Made by a program: the position numbers and the translations under genes
The notes under the pieces: generated by a model
What the model was told of the DNA's origin: nothing
The model's input: the letters and a program-made list of their open reading frames with translations, nothing else
Databases searched by the model: none
Shown here: in pieces, positions 4,856 through 13,199 of the stretch
Numbering within the stretch: the first letter of the stretch is position 1
How the letters are laid out: every line of letters starts with the position of its first letter
Virus record (IMG/VR): IMGVR_UViG_3300006037_000008
Location: 1 to 64,000 of that record
Origin: a virus
Direction: 5' to 3' (one strand)
Length of the DNA: 64,000 nt

Positions 4856-7327
4856 CTACTCAAGTATCTTGATGCCCGAATAATAAGTCCGAACATCCGA
4901 CCCCTTATGAAGGGGTTTAATCCCAAACTCAGACATAACCTCTTCAAGCATACCTCTAAACGAGGACATATCATGCTGGTTCCGACCACCCACCGCAGCC
5001 GTAAAGAAAGCCTTAAATTGGTACCAAAGTGCCTCTTCCGAGATCTCATGAGCTGGATCAAACTGCAAATACGGATCCTTTTCTAGGAAGTAAAGCACGG
5101 GATTGGTCGTGTGGGTTAAGCGGTTTACCAACGCCTTATGAGAACTAGGCAATGTATAATCCGCATTATCACACACAAGTGTGGGCAATGCCTTGAGCGC
5201 CCAGGCGAAGACACCCTCACGCTCTTCACGCAGGATATGATCGGCCAGATTAACATCCACCCGTTCATCCGCAATCACCTGCCCAAACTTGAACATGAGC
5301 CAACGACGTGTAAAACCTTGTGAGGAGTCATCAGTACGCGGCAGGTGGTTGGAGGCAGCCCAGTGAGCGCAAACTGGGGTCATGTTAAATGCCTCTTTGT
5401 ACAAGCGTCTGACCATCACCGAGGACCCATCAATCAGACCCTTGAACAAATCTCCCCGAATCCTTTGCTTCTCCGACAACTCTCCCACCACATTGATCAG
5501 TTTGTTATCCAGACTCACCAACATATTCCCATCTTGCAACTGGCTAAAAGAGACTGAAGCTCGAGCCTCAAGTGGAAACAGACCGCCAATAATCTTCAGA
5601 AGTACAGATTTGCCTGTCTTGGCCTTGCCAATCAGCAGAAAAGCCCTTTGAAATCTGGGTGCATAACCCAGCAGTGTTGCACAAAGCGCCTGCTGAAGCG
5701 CAATCAGTTTCTCAGAGTAATCAGGGTCATTGCCCCAGCAATCTTCCAAGAATCTGAGGAAGAGGGGACACTGCGCACCCTCGGCATAACGATAAGGTAG
5801 GACGTAGGTGGCACCAAATTCAGGATCATGATCAACCAGCGTACCATCTCCCAAGACTGCACCGTTGGCCACGTTGATGCAGGGGCGAAAATCTGTACGA
5901 ATCCGTCCATTGGCCAAAATCAACATCTCACGCCAAACACCCGTCGAATCTGAGTTACGTTTCATCACTGGACATTCGATATATCGGTTTGAGACAAACT
6001 CCATCATCTGAGGCTGATCAACCACTTCCCAATGACTCCCTCTCCATTGGTGCAAGATGCCATCCTGACTTCTCAAATCGCCAAATCTCTTCTGGTAACT
6101 CAATACTGCTCGCGCAACCTGAGTATGTGAATTCAGTTCTAGGATTGAGCCTGACTCGGCAATCTCGACGTTAATGGCCATCGCTCTAAATCGGTTCAGT
6201 TCTTTTTTCAGATCCTTCACACCCAGATTAAGATGCTTGGTTCTACGCAGAATAGTCTCAAGCAAAACCTTTTCTTTCAATGGATCAATGGTGCGAACTG
6301 TCGCCAACTCTTGCAACACCAGTCTCACTGTATCAACCGTAACCTCTCCCCCTTGGTTATCAAGATCTCCAAAGGCTTGTCTTCCCATCTCCTCATAGGT
6401 CTTTTCAGTTTCTACATCAAACATTCCATAAGCTTTAATTTCCTTCTCAGTCAGGTCCTTATCCCAACCAATTGGCAACTTGCATGAGCGAGCCACTAAG
6501 TCTTGCTTGATAAAATTGATTAGATTACTGACATGTTTGTGGAGGTCCATCGGGTCACCCTCCACCTGCTGGGTGAAGCTTGATTCAAGAACCTGCAAGG
6601 TTTCGATTGCTCTCTTGAGCGTAAGGAAACCTCTCACCACATCAATAGCCAATGCACCTGCCCGTGAGGTCATGGCGTTGTCCCGTCCGCCTGCAGGGAC
6701 AAACTCAGTTAATCCACCATATCTTTCTTTGCTCTGCAATTCATAGTTTAGGCTAGTCAAGATTGCCCGAACCATCTCTTCAAAGTTATCCGGTACAGGC
6801 AGAAAGCTTGGTGATTTCATTGCCTGCAACAGATCACAATTGGCCGTATAAATAATTGGTCCACCTGTCTCAGGGTTCGAGTCTGGATGGACTGAGGGTG
6901 GAAGCACCACCTGAAGTTTGTTGTTCAGGAACTCAACCAGAGTCTTGCCATTCTTGTCCTTCAATCGAAAGGCTTTCTTGATATTCGGATTGAACTTATA
7001 GGCCAAGACCATCCCCTTCTTACCTTTCCTATGCCACAAGGAAACGGGTAATAAGTCGATCAATCGCTGAACCATGAATTCGTCTTCAATATCAATGTCC
7101 AACACCGATACGCCTGACTTCGGGCCGAGAACTAATCCGATGTTATGATTGTCTGGCAACTCTAACCAGTTTTGCTTCAAAGCGTCAGTCAATTCATGCT
7201 CAGCCCAATCTGACCAACCATCAGGCACAGGAATCTTCGACTTCACGCGAAGGGGAATAACTGGAATGTTCTTTTTCAGATAGGCAGGCGCGGTGATTGC
7301 GTAGATACCTAGGTTGGGTCTATTCAT
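4856..7327 (-). CDS. Primase-helicase (PrimPol plus SF3/D5-like helicase)
   Basis: The 823-residue protein has an N-terminal primase-polymerase region with VLDIDIED near residue 77, the metal-binding acidic motif of PrimPol domains. The C-terminal half is a phage/plasmid D5-type SF3 helicase: Walker A GKAKTGKS near residue 566, then an acidic helicase segment INVVGELSE, and an arginine-rich HLPRTDDSSQGFTRRW segment. Proteins of this build prime and unwind DNA at a replication origin. The gene overlaps its upstream partner (7324-7830) by ATGA, so the two are co-translated. A terminator and the tandem-repeat array follow it. The reading is firm for the helicase and good for the primase. Confidence 0.85.
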   Translation of the reverse strand: MNRPNLGIYAITAPAYLKKNIPVIPLRVKSKIPVPDGWSDWAEHELTDALKQNWLELPDNHNIGLVLGPKSGVSVLDIDIEDEFMVQRLIDLLPVSLWHRKGKKGMVLAYKFNPNIKKAFRLKDKNGKTLVEFLNNKLQVVLPPSVHPDSNPETGGPIIYTANCDLLQAMKSPSFLPVPDNFEEMVRAILTSLNYELQSKERYGGLTEFVPAGGRDNAMTSRAGALAIDVVRGFLTLKRAIETLQVLESSFTQQVEGDPMDLHKHVSNLINFIKQDLVARSCKLPIGWDKDLTEKEIKAYGMFDVETEKTYEEMGRQAFGDLDNQGGEVTVDTVRLVLQELATVRTIDPLKEKVLLETILRRTKHLNLGVKDLKKELNRFRAMAINVEIAESGSILELNSHTQVARAVLSYQKRFGDLRSQDGILHQWRGSHWEVVDQPQMMEFVSNRYIECPVMKRNSDSTGVWREMLILANGRIRTDFRPCINVANGAVLGDGTLVDHDPEFGATYVLPYRYAEGAQCPLFLRFLEDCWGNDPDYSEKLIALQQALCATLLGYAPRFQRAFLLIGKAKTGKSVLLKIIGGLFPLEARASVSFSQLQDGNMLVSLDNKLINVVGELSEKQRIRGDLFKGLIDGSSVMVRRLYKEAFNMTPVCAHWAASNHLPRTDDSSQGFTRRWLMFKFGQVIADERVDVNLADHILREEREGVFAWALKALPTLVCDNADYTLPSSHKALVNRLTHTTNPVLYFLEKDPYLQFDPAHEISEEALWYQFKAFFTAAVGGRNQHDMSSFRGMLEEVMSEFGIKPLHKGSDVRTYYSGIKILE

Positions 7328-7830
7328 TTGCTCTTACTTCCTAAATCTTCCAAACGCTTGATGAAATCCTTGGCGACTTCACTGGATTCTGAATGATGCT
7401 CGATAAACTCTTTGAGCAGTGCTTCAAGGCTAAACACTCTATCTATGTTAGCCAACCGTTCAGAAATCTCCACTCTCTTTTGTAACAATTCGAACAAGAA
7501 CTTACTCGCACTCACCTTAGAGGCTTCGCTAGAACTCTGATTGGAGATTACGCTGCGAATATCTGAGATGGCATTGTCAATCTGCCACATCAGCATATCC
7601 TCCGGGCGATCCCCTGTGGCCGTCAGCTTGACGTTATTAATGGCTCTATCCTTGGTCTCAGAGTTCAACTCTCGCAGACTACGAACTGCCTTGACTATGC
7701 CATCTTGCAAAAGGGGTGTGTATGGACAATTGGCTGCCGAGACATAAAGCGGGTCTTTAAGTGCCTCACCAATAATTTCCACTGAAGTTTCAAAGTCTTC
7801 CAAAATGATGCGGGGGTAACGGCTTCTCAT
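7324..7830 (-). CDS. Hypothetical protein co-translated with the primase-helicase; small terminase candidate
   Basis: The protein of 168 residues is mostly helical and charged, with LMWQIDNAISDIRSVISN, ASKFLFELLQKRVEISERL and SLEALLKEFIEHH segments. It starts at ATG 7830 and its stop overlaps the primase-helicase start. It is divergent from the large terminase. No small terminase is otherwise visible, and an all-helical protein of this size beside terL fits that role. Its coupling to a replication gene fits a helicase loader or origin factor just as well. I cannot choose between these from sequence. Confidence 0.6.
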   Translation of the reverse strand: MRSRYPRIILEDFETSVEIIGEALKDPLYVSAANCPYTPLLQDGIVKAVRSLRELNSETKDRAINNVKLTATGDRPEDMLMWQIDNAISDIRSVISNQSSSEASKVSASKFLFELLQKRVEISERLANIDRVFSLEALLKEFIEHHSESSEVAKDFIKRLEDLGSKSK

Positions 7831-7900
7831 GAGCTTATCTCTTGGATGGGTGTCGAGTATCTTAGCTTATTTATGGGGGTTTCTCTGGCTTTCTGTTGTT

Positions 7901-7926
7901 CAGTTTCGGTAAACTGACTCGATAAT
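7901..7926 (+). promoter_or_regulatory. Possible promoter-operator in the divergent terminase gap
   Basis: An inverted repeat CAGTTT/AAACTG (7901-7916) is followed five bases later by GATAAT (7921-7926), a passable -10. No good -35 is seen at the usual distance. It lies between the minus-strand replication pair and terL and could drive the late genes. Confidence 0.3.
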
Positions 7927-7965
7927 ATCTTGCAGGCTTCTTGCAATCTCTTTTGGAAGTTTTTT

Positions 7966-10167
7966 ATGAATATTCTCGACGATTTTTCCACCCGGATTTC
8001 TCAGTATCTTCAGGAGAAGGCCGATCCAAAACCCTACACTGATTGGCTGCAGGAAAACACAAAACTGGCTGGTCTGCCCTTCTCAGTCTCTAAGTATCCG
8101 TTTCAGCGGCAAATCTTGAACGATATGCACACCAATCTGTGTTGTGTAAAACCTTCCCAAGTTGGTTTGGCCCTCGCCTTAGACACCCCCATCCTAACTG
8201 GTCACGGTTGGACTACAATGGGCAACTTGAAGGTAGGTCATTTTATACACGAAGGTTCAGGTTCGGGCGAACTGACCGAGGTCACTTACCTATCACCCAT
8301 CTACACAGACCACGAGTGCTTCTCACTGGAGTTCCACGATGGCACTAAGATTGTCGCAGATGCTGGGCATCGCTGGCCAGTGAGTGTAAACGGAAGCAGG
8401 GTAGAGATCAGAACCACCATTGACCTCTACCAAGAGAAGTATCTGTTTGGTTCAAAGATGACTGTAAAGGGGGGTTTGAGTGGTCAGCTATCTTTCACTT
8501 TGACAGGCATTTTTAAGGTTCCTGCTGTCCCTGTCCGTTGCTTGACAGTTGCGCATCCAAGCCATCTTTTCTTGTGCGGGGCCAGCTTAATCGCCACTCA
8601 CAACACTGAAGTGCAGGTGCGTAAGGCATTGGCCATTGCTGCACGCAACCCGCATCGGACAGTCATGTTTACGCTGCCCACCGAGGACATGCGCAAACGT
8701 CTGTATCAAACACGGGTCGAGAACCTAATCAAGAACACCCCACTGTTCAATCCTGTGGGAGGTAAACCTTCACGCTCTATCGAGATCAGTCAGATACTAG
8801 ATAGCTACGTCCTAATGGTACCTGTGACCGAGGCGGCAGCAACCAGTCAGCCTGCCGATGTCGTATTTAATGACGAAGTTGATCTCTCAAACCAATCACT
8901 CTTGGCGCTGTTTAACTCTCGGATGCAGGGTTCCAACTGGCGCATGTCGCAACGCTTTAGTACTCCAACCTACGAGGGCTTTGGCATCTCCGAAGACTTT
9001 GCGCTGTCAGATCAACACCACTATATGTACAAGTGCCACAAGTGCGGACATCACCAGATTCCTGAGTTTAACCGCAAGTTCGTCACTGTACCCAAGCTGC
9101 CAGAGGAATTGAGCGCAGACTATTCTCTGTTCGAGACTGATTGGATCGACAAGTATGGGTTGCAGATGGACGAGACTTTTCTGCACTGCGAGATCTGTAG
9201 AACACCCATGAATCTCAAGAACCATAATGGACGGGAGTGGGTGGCCAAGCATCCTAACCGAACGCATCACCGAGGCTATCGGGTCTCACCCTTTTCAGTC
9301 AGCACACTCCCACCCAGCTATATCTTCAACCAGCTGTTCACCTATCGACGCAATGACAACCTAAAGGGCTGGTACAACACTGTGCTTGGCCTCCCCTACG
9401 AGGGTGGGGATGAGCGATTATCACGCAGGGACATTTTGGCATGTTTTAGCGAAATGATTCACCCAATCGAGCGCGATGACAATTACCATTACTTCCTCGG
9501 GGCTGACATGGGCAACCTGTGTCACATCACGGTGGCTCGAAGCAAAGACGGGGCAGCCTTAGAAGTAGTCTTGATGGAGGTGGTCAGCTCGAACGGCTAC
9601 GCGGATCGGTTGATGGCTCTCAAGGAACGCTATCAGATTGATCTGGGTTTCTCTGACCGATTCCCTCTCACAGAGACGGTCAACCGAGTGCGTGAGTTGT
9701 CTGAGAATACTTTCATCCCCCTGCAGTATCAACACAGTAAAGGGGCTGAGAAGTTTCGCTATCATGATGATGAGCTGGGTAACCTGTCACATGCCTCAGC
9801 CCAGAGAACTTGGCACCTCGATCAGGTGGTGACTAAGGTGAGAAACCAGAAGGTGAGCTTTGCTGGTTATGGTGGTCAGAAGGAACTAATCATCGAGCAT
9901 TTACGTGATATGGTTCGTGAAGCCAAGGACGAAGAGGTGCCAGTATGGAAGAAATTGAATGGTAAGGATCACTATTTTCACAGTCTAGGTTACTGCAATC
10001 AGGCGATGATGCAATTCTTCGATGGAAAAAATTCAAGCACTAACAGTAACACTACGTTATACTTCGGTGGAATTGATGTAAAATTTCCTGCCTCTAATGT
10101 AACGGGGTTATTTGGAAGCATGGGCAACTCAACACGAGGCAGTGGCAATGGCGGGAATCTCTTCTAA
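7966..10167 (+). CDS. terL: Terminase large subunit (GpA family) interrupted by a mini-intein
   Basis: The 733-residue precursor cuts and packages phage DNA. ATG 7966 has GGAAG seven bases upstream. Residues 1-68 and 214-733 are terminase; 69-213 are an intein. Joined, the host protein reads KPSQVGL-TEVQVRK, the phosphate-binding loop of GpA-type ATPases. Walker B-like VVFNDEVD lies near residue 300. Two Cys-x2-Cys pairs (CHKCG near 357, CEIC near 408) form the zinc-binding region typical of GpA terminases. The nuclease domain starts at GADMGNLCH near 513. Mature terminase would be 588 residues, normal for the family. The gene begins the plus-strand late block and overlaps the portal gene. 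Confidence 0.9.
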   Translation: MNILDDFSTRISQYLQEKADPKPYTDWLQENTKLAGLPFSVSKYPFQRQILNDMHTNLCCVKPSQVGLALALDTPILTGHGWTTMGNLKVGHFIHEGSGSGELTEVTYLSPIYTDHECFSLEFHDGTKIVADAGHRWPVSVNGSRVEIRTTIDLYQEKYLFGSKMTVKGGLSGQLSFTLTGIFKVPAVPVRCLTVAHPSHLFLCGASLIATHNTEVQVRKALAIAARNPHRTVMFTLPTEDMRKRLYQTRVENLIKNTPLFNPVGGKPSRSIEISQILDSYVLMVPVTEAAATSQPADVVFNDEVDLSNQSLLALFNSRMQGSNWRMSQRFSTPTYEGFGISEDFALSDQHHYMYKCHKCGHHQIPEFNRKFVTVPKLPEELSADYSLFETDWIDKYGLQMDETFLHCEICRTPMNLKNHNGREWVAKHPNRTHHRGYRVSPFSVSTLPPSYIFNQLFTYRRNDNLKGWYNTVLGLPYEGGDERLSRRDILACFSEMIHPIERDDNYHYFLGADMGNLCHITVARSKDGAALEVVLMEVVSSNGYADRLMALKERYQIDLGFSDRFPLTETVNRVRELSENTFIPLQYQHSKGAEKFRYHDDELGNLSHASAQRTWHLDQVVTKVRNQKVSFAGYGGQKELIIEHLRDMVREAKDEEVPVWKKLNGKDHYFHSLGYCNQAMMQFFDGKNSSTNSNTTLYFGGIDVKFPASNVTGLFGSMGNSTRGSGNGGNLF
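8170..8604 (+). other. Class 3 mini-intein, 145 residues, inside terL
   Basis: The element starts ALALDTPILTGHGWTTMG, which is intein block A with Ala in place of the usual Cys1. Block B is GTKIVADAGHRWPV with His at position 10 and Trp at position 12. Block F is PVRCLTVAHPSHLFL with Cys at position 4. Block G is ATHN followed by Thr+1. Trp B12, Cys F4 and Thr G5 are the signature of class 3 inteins, in which Cys F4 replaces residue 1 as first nucleophile. There is no homing endonuclease domain, since only about 50 residues separate blocks B and F. Insertion is at the ATPase P-loop, a typical intein site. Splicing activity is inferred. Confidence 0.88.
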
Positions 10168-11623
10168 CATCTTTGCAAAAATGGGCGAAGTGCTTTTACC
10201 CAAGGCCCTCCAAGTGGGGGGTAAAGGGCAGAGTCCTGCTTTCGATGCCTCACGGGGCTCCGACCCAGTGCCACGCCCCATCACCAACAGTCACCAGCGT
10301 GACTTGTTGGCCGAAAGGTCTGGGACAGATGATGATCTGATTCAGACGCTTATGCGCTATGACTCGGACGTGGCTGCAGCAACTCACGCCTATCTGACCG
10401 TGGCCAATACAGAGATGCGGCATCTCTGCTACGATGAGCTGGGGCAAGTTGATCCAGTGGCGCAGCAAACCATCAGTCAGTTCCTCACATCCCTTGGCAC
10501 CACTATGGATTACAGCCAAGGATTTACAATGAACCGTAGTCTTCGGGCACGCAATGAGAAGATGCGCTACATGCTTCTGAAGCGGGGTTCGGTGGCTGGT
10601 GAATTATTGTATGACCGCAAGCTGGGGACTATTACAGATTTCCTACTACTAGATACAGGCAGTCTTGACTGGAGCCAGAAGGTTAATGGGAAACTAAAGC
10701 CAGCACAACGGGTTGGGCAGGGCGATCCTATTCCTCTGGACTTCGCCACTGTCTATTACTCCTCGTTTCGACAAGACCCGAGCGATCCCTACAGCAAGAG
10801 CTTCTTCATCTCAGTAATCAACACCATCTATGCACGCACGCAGATCATCAACGATCTGTATCGCATCATGAACATCAATGGTTTCCCTCGCATCAAAATA
10901 GAATTGCTGGAAGAGACCATCCGTAAGCATGTGCCTCAGTCAATCAAGAATAACCCTACCAAAGTGTCTGAGTTCATCAACTCGATTATTAGCGAGACGC
11001 AGGCCAGCTTCCAGAACATTCGCCCAGATCAACCACTGGTGCACACCGACTCTTCGGTGATCACGGTGATGAATGAGCGCAGCTCTGCAATGTCTTTGGA
11101 CATCAGCCCAATCATCAAAGTGCTGGATGCGCAGAACCAATCATCCCTGAAGACAATGGCCACTATTATTGGTCGGGGTGAGTCTGGGGTGAACACAGCT
11201 TCCGTCGAAGCACGGATCTTTGCGTTGTCGGCGGCCGAACTAAACGACCCAGTGGCGGAATTGTGGGAACAGGCCCTCACCTTCGTGCTGCGATTGTCTG
11301 GTTCGCGCTCCCGAGTTGCAGTTCATTTTGCTGAGCCTGAGTTGCGGGCTGAGAGCGAACTAGAGCCAGCTCGCACCCAGAAGCAGGCTCGCCTGCACAA
11401 AGATTTATCGCTCGGTCTCATTACCGACGAAGAATACCATTTGCAAATGTACAACCGTCTACCCCCCCAAACTGCTCCCACCTTGTCGGGTACAAACTTT
11501 CTGGGTGGAGATGTTGCACAAACTGCAGAAGTTACAAAAGGGCCTGCTGACCAGCCTAATTCGGTTCAGCGTCAAACCACCACTAAGGCTGACAAGTCTG
11601 CTGCCAGCAACGCCAACAAATAG
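10148..11623 (+). CDS. Portal protein
   Basis: The 491-residue protein follows terL and overlaps it by 20 bases. ATG 10148 is chosen because GAGG lies nine bases upstream; the upstream in-frame ATG at 10112 has its SD too close. The sequence has a portal-like order: helical N-terminus, a core with LLLDTGSLDWSQK, a long helical segment around residues 240-330, SVEARIFALSAAEL, and a C-terminal HKDLSLGLITDEEYH motif common in portal proteins. The portal forms the dodecameric channel at one capsid vertex and docks the terminase. Gene order (terminase, portal, protease-scaffold, capsid) supports the call. Confidence 0.85.
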   Translation: MAGISSNIFAKMGEVLLPKALQVGGKGQSPAFDASRGSDPVPRPITNSHQRDLLAERSGTDDDLIQTLMRYDSDVAAATHAYLTVANTEMRHLCYDELGQVDPVAQQTISQFLTSLGTTMDYSQGFTMNRSLRARNEKMRYMLLKRGSVAGELLYDRKLGTITDFLLLDTGSLDWSQKVNGKLKPAQRVGQGDPIPLDFATVYYSSFRQDPSDPYSKSFFISVINTIYARTQIINDLYRIMNINGFPRIKIELLEETIRKHVPQSIKNNPTKVSEFINSIISETQASFQNIRPDQPLVHTDSSVITVMNERSSAMSLDISPIIKVLDAQNQSSLKTMATIIGRGESGVNTASVEARIFALSAAELNDPVAELWEQALTFVLRLSGSRSRVAVHFAEPELRAESELEPARTQKQARLHKDLSLGLITDEEYHLQMYNRLPPQTAPTLSGTNFLGGDVAQTAEVTKGPADQPNSVQRQTTTKADKSAASNANK

Positions 11624-11632
11624 GAGTAGGCC

Positions 11633-12754
11633 ATGTTTCGTTTACCTTTGACTGCCAGTTTGAAGGCTCTATTACAGAACCGAATGGGTAAAGACCAAGA
11701 GGATAAGATTAGTCTCTATGAGGTGCTGGTCAACAGCACCAAGCCAATCCCGCGCACCTACGGAATGTATCAGGGTGCGCAGATGAAGCTGAGTTATCTG
11801 CAAGAGATGTCCGCAATCTCCAAGGTGCGTCGTATCCCTATCATCCAGAATCACAACCAGTATTCTATGTTACCTGACGGTGTGGTGTTGGCTGCCGAAA
11901 CTGTGCTTCTGGAGGACGGCCAAAACTATGGTCTGCACGCCATTGTCGCAATTCCCAAGAACGAGGATGCCGAGAGTTTAGACAATCGGCTTTCACTTGG
12001 CATTGTAAATCAGGTTTCTTCAGGTAGTAAGCCAAGTGATCTCTATTGCTCTGAGTGTAATTTCCACTACACCAAAGATGAAGATTCGGTCTCATATCTA
12101 AATCTGCGTGAACACGAAGCGATGCCGATGTGTCCAAATGACCACAAGGTGGGTGTCAATGGTGTGCACCTAAAGCTGGATGGTTTAGCCTATTGGGACG
12201 AGATAAGCCTAGTAGTTCAAGGAGCAGTTACCGATGCACGGGTGCTGAGTGAAAATGAATGGGTTTTAAATCGAAAATTTGAGTTGCAACAGTTGGCAGC
12301 AAGTGCCAATACTGATAAACTCCGTCTAGTTACATATGAAGAACAGAAAGATGGCAGATTTGCTGTTGACCCTGTTCCAAATTTAGAACCCAAGGGGGAA
12401 GAAATGAGCGGTATCACTCTCGCAACTGCAGACTACGAGCAGTTGGTCTTATCCAAGGTCAAGGCTGCCGAGGTCGATGGCCTAAAGCTGCAGCTTCAAA
12501 CTGCCGCGACTGCTCTTGCAACTGCTCAGACTGAAAAGGATGCCGCCATTGCAAGCAAAACAGAACTTGAAAACGCAAAACTAGCTGCCGAGTCTCAAGT
12601 TGAGGGTTTAAACTCTCAAGTGATCGCTCTGACTGCTCAAGTTGCTGCGTTGAAAGCTCCAGAAGGCGGTGCTGGTACAGACCCAACAACCCAAGAGGCT
12701 CCTGCCGCAGAATTCTCTGCTGCTGATGCTGCCATGTTTAAAGTCAAACGGTAA
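11633..12754 (+). CDS. Capsid maturation protease-scaffold fusion (putative)
   Basis: The protein of 373 residues lies between portal and capsid genes, where a prohead protease and scaffold are expected. The N-terminal 230 residues are compact and include a Cys-x2-Cys (LYCSECNFHY) and a CPNDH motif that could hold zinc. The C-terminal 115 residues are a long Ala/Glu/Gln-rich coiled coil (about residues 280-345), as in scaffold domains. No serine-protease triad can be assigned by eye, so the protease label rests on position and the fusion layout. A strong internal SD suggests a separate scaffold product (12404-12754). The SD AGGAG lies before ATG 11633. Confidence 0.55.
   Translation: MFRLPLTASLKALLQNRMGKDQEDKISLYEVLVNSTKPIPRTYGMYQGAQMKLSYLQEMSAISKVRRIPIIQNHNQYSMLPDGVVLAAETVLLEDGQNYGLHAIVAIPKNEDAESLDNRLSLGIVNQVSSGSKPSDLYCSECNFHYTKDEDSVSYLNLREHEAMPMCPNDHKVGVNGVHLKLDGLAYWDEISLVVQGAVTDARVLSENEWVLNRKFELQQLAASANTDKLRLVTYEEQKDGRFAVDPVPNLEPKGEEMSGITLATADYEQLVLSKVKAAEVDGLKLQLQTAATALATAQTEKDAAIASKTELENAKLAAESQVEGLNSQVIALTAQVAALKAPEGGAGTDPTTQEAPAAEFSAADAAMFKVKR
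12404..12754 (+). CDS. Nested in-frame scaffold protein (candidate)
   Basis: An in-frame ATG at 12404 is preceded by AAGGGGGAAGAA, a strong purine-rich SD inside the larger gene. Translation from it gives a 116-residue protein starting MSGITLATADYEQLVLSKVK and consisting almost entirely of the coiled-coil region. This is the arrangement of lambda C and Nu3, where the scaffold is made from an internal start in the protease gene. The SD is seen directly; use of the start is inferred. Confidence 0.5.
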   Translation: MSGITLATADYEQLVLSKVKAAEVDGLKLQLQTAATALATAQTEKDAAIASKTELENAKLAAESQVEGLNSQVIALTAQVAALKAPEGGAGTDPTTQEAPAAEFSAADAAMFKVKR

Positions 12755-12766
12755 GGAGCCTCTATC

Positions 12767-13189
12767 ATGGCGATGACTAGCAACGTAACACTCCGTGGTA
12801 CCTCACTACATGAAGGTCGTTTTACCTTCAATCTGGTACACACTTTGGCCGCAGGTGTAAGCACTGACACTCTGATGGGTTTGGCAGTATCAATCGACAC
12901 CACTGCGAACAACGCTGTTCATTTGGCGGGTAATGGTGAAGAACTGATCGGCGCGATTGTGATTGCCGAGCAAGATATGCAAGGCAACTTGGTCTGCACC
13001 GTGGATACCCTCGGGGGTATCGAGATGCAAGTTTTGGCTGCTGACCCAGCAACACGCGGCACAACTCCAGTTGGCGCGGGTGCAGGTAAGATTAAAGCAG
13101 GCGCAAGCTTGACCGACAAACGTGTTTGGATTTGTTCAAACGCAGGGCTGACCTCGGCTGCCCGTACTGCCACCGTCATGTTCCTGTAA
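12767..13189 (+). CDS. Head decoration protein (putative)
   Basis: The 140-residue protein is rich in Thr, Ala, Gly and Val, with short strands and no charged helices, and lies directly before the major capsid gene. It starts MAMTSNVTLRGTSLHEGRF; AAGGAG precedes ATG 12767. Segments such as LAGNGEELIGAIVIAEQDMQ and ACSNAGLTSAART-like ends match the look of DUF2190-type or lambda D-like capsid decoration proteins, which cement the expanded shell. The label rests on position, size and composition. Confidence 0.65.
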   Translation: MAMTSNVTLRGTSLHEGRFTFNLVHTLAAGVSTDTLMGLAVSIDTTANNAVHLAGNGEELIGAIVIAEQDMQGNLVCTVDTLGGIEMQVLAADPATRGTTPVGAGAGKIKAGASLTDKRVWICSNAGLTSAARTATVMFL

Positions 13190-13199
13190 GGAGAGAACA

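Noticed and set aside
4436-5086. Long open frames on both strands across the 39-base tandem array
   Set aside because: All stay open because the unit is a multiple of three; none has an SD, and they overlap the primase-helicase gene end and its terminator.
8170-8604. Homing endonuclease within the intein
   Set aside because: Only about 50 residues lie between blocks B and F, with no LAGLIDADG or HNH motif.
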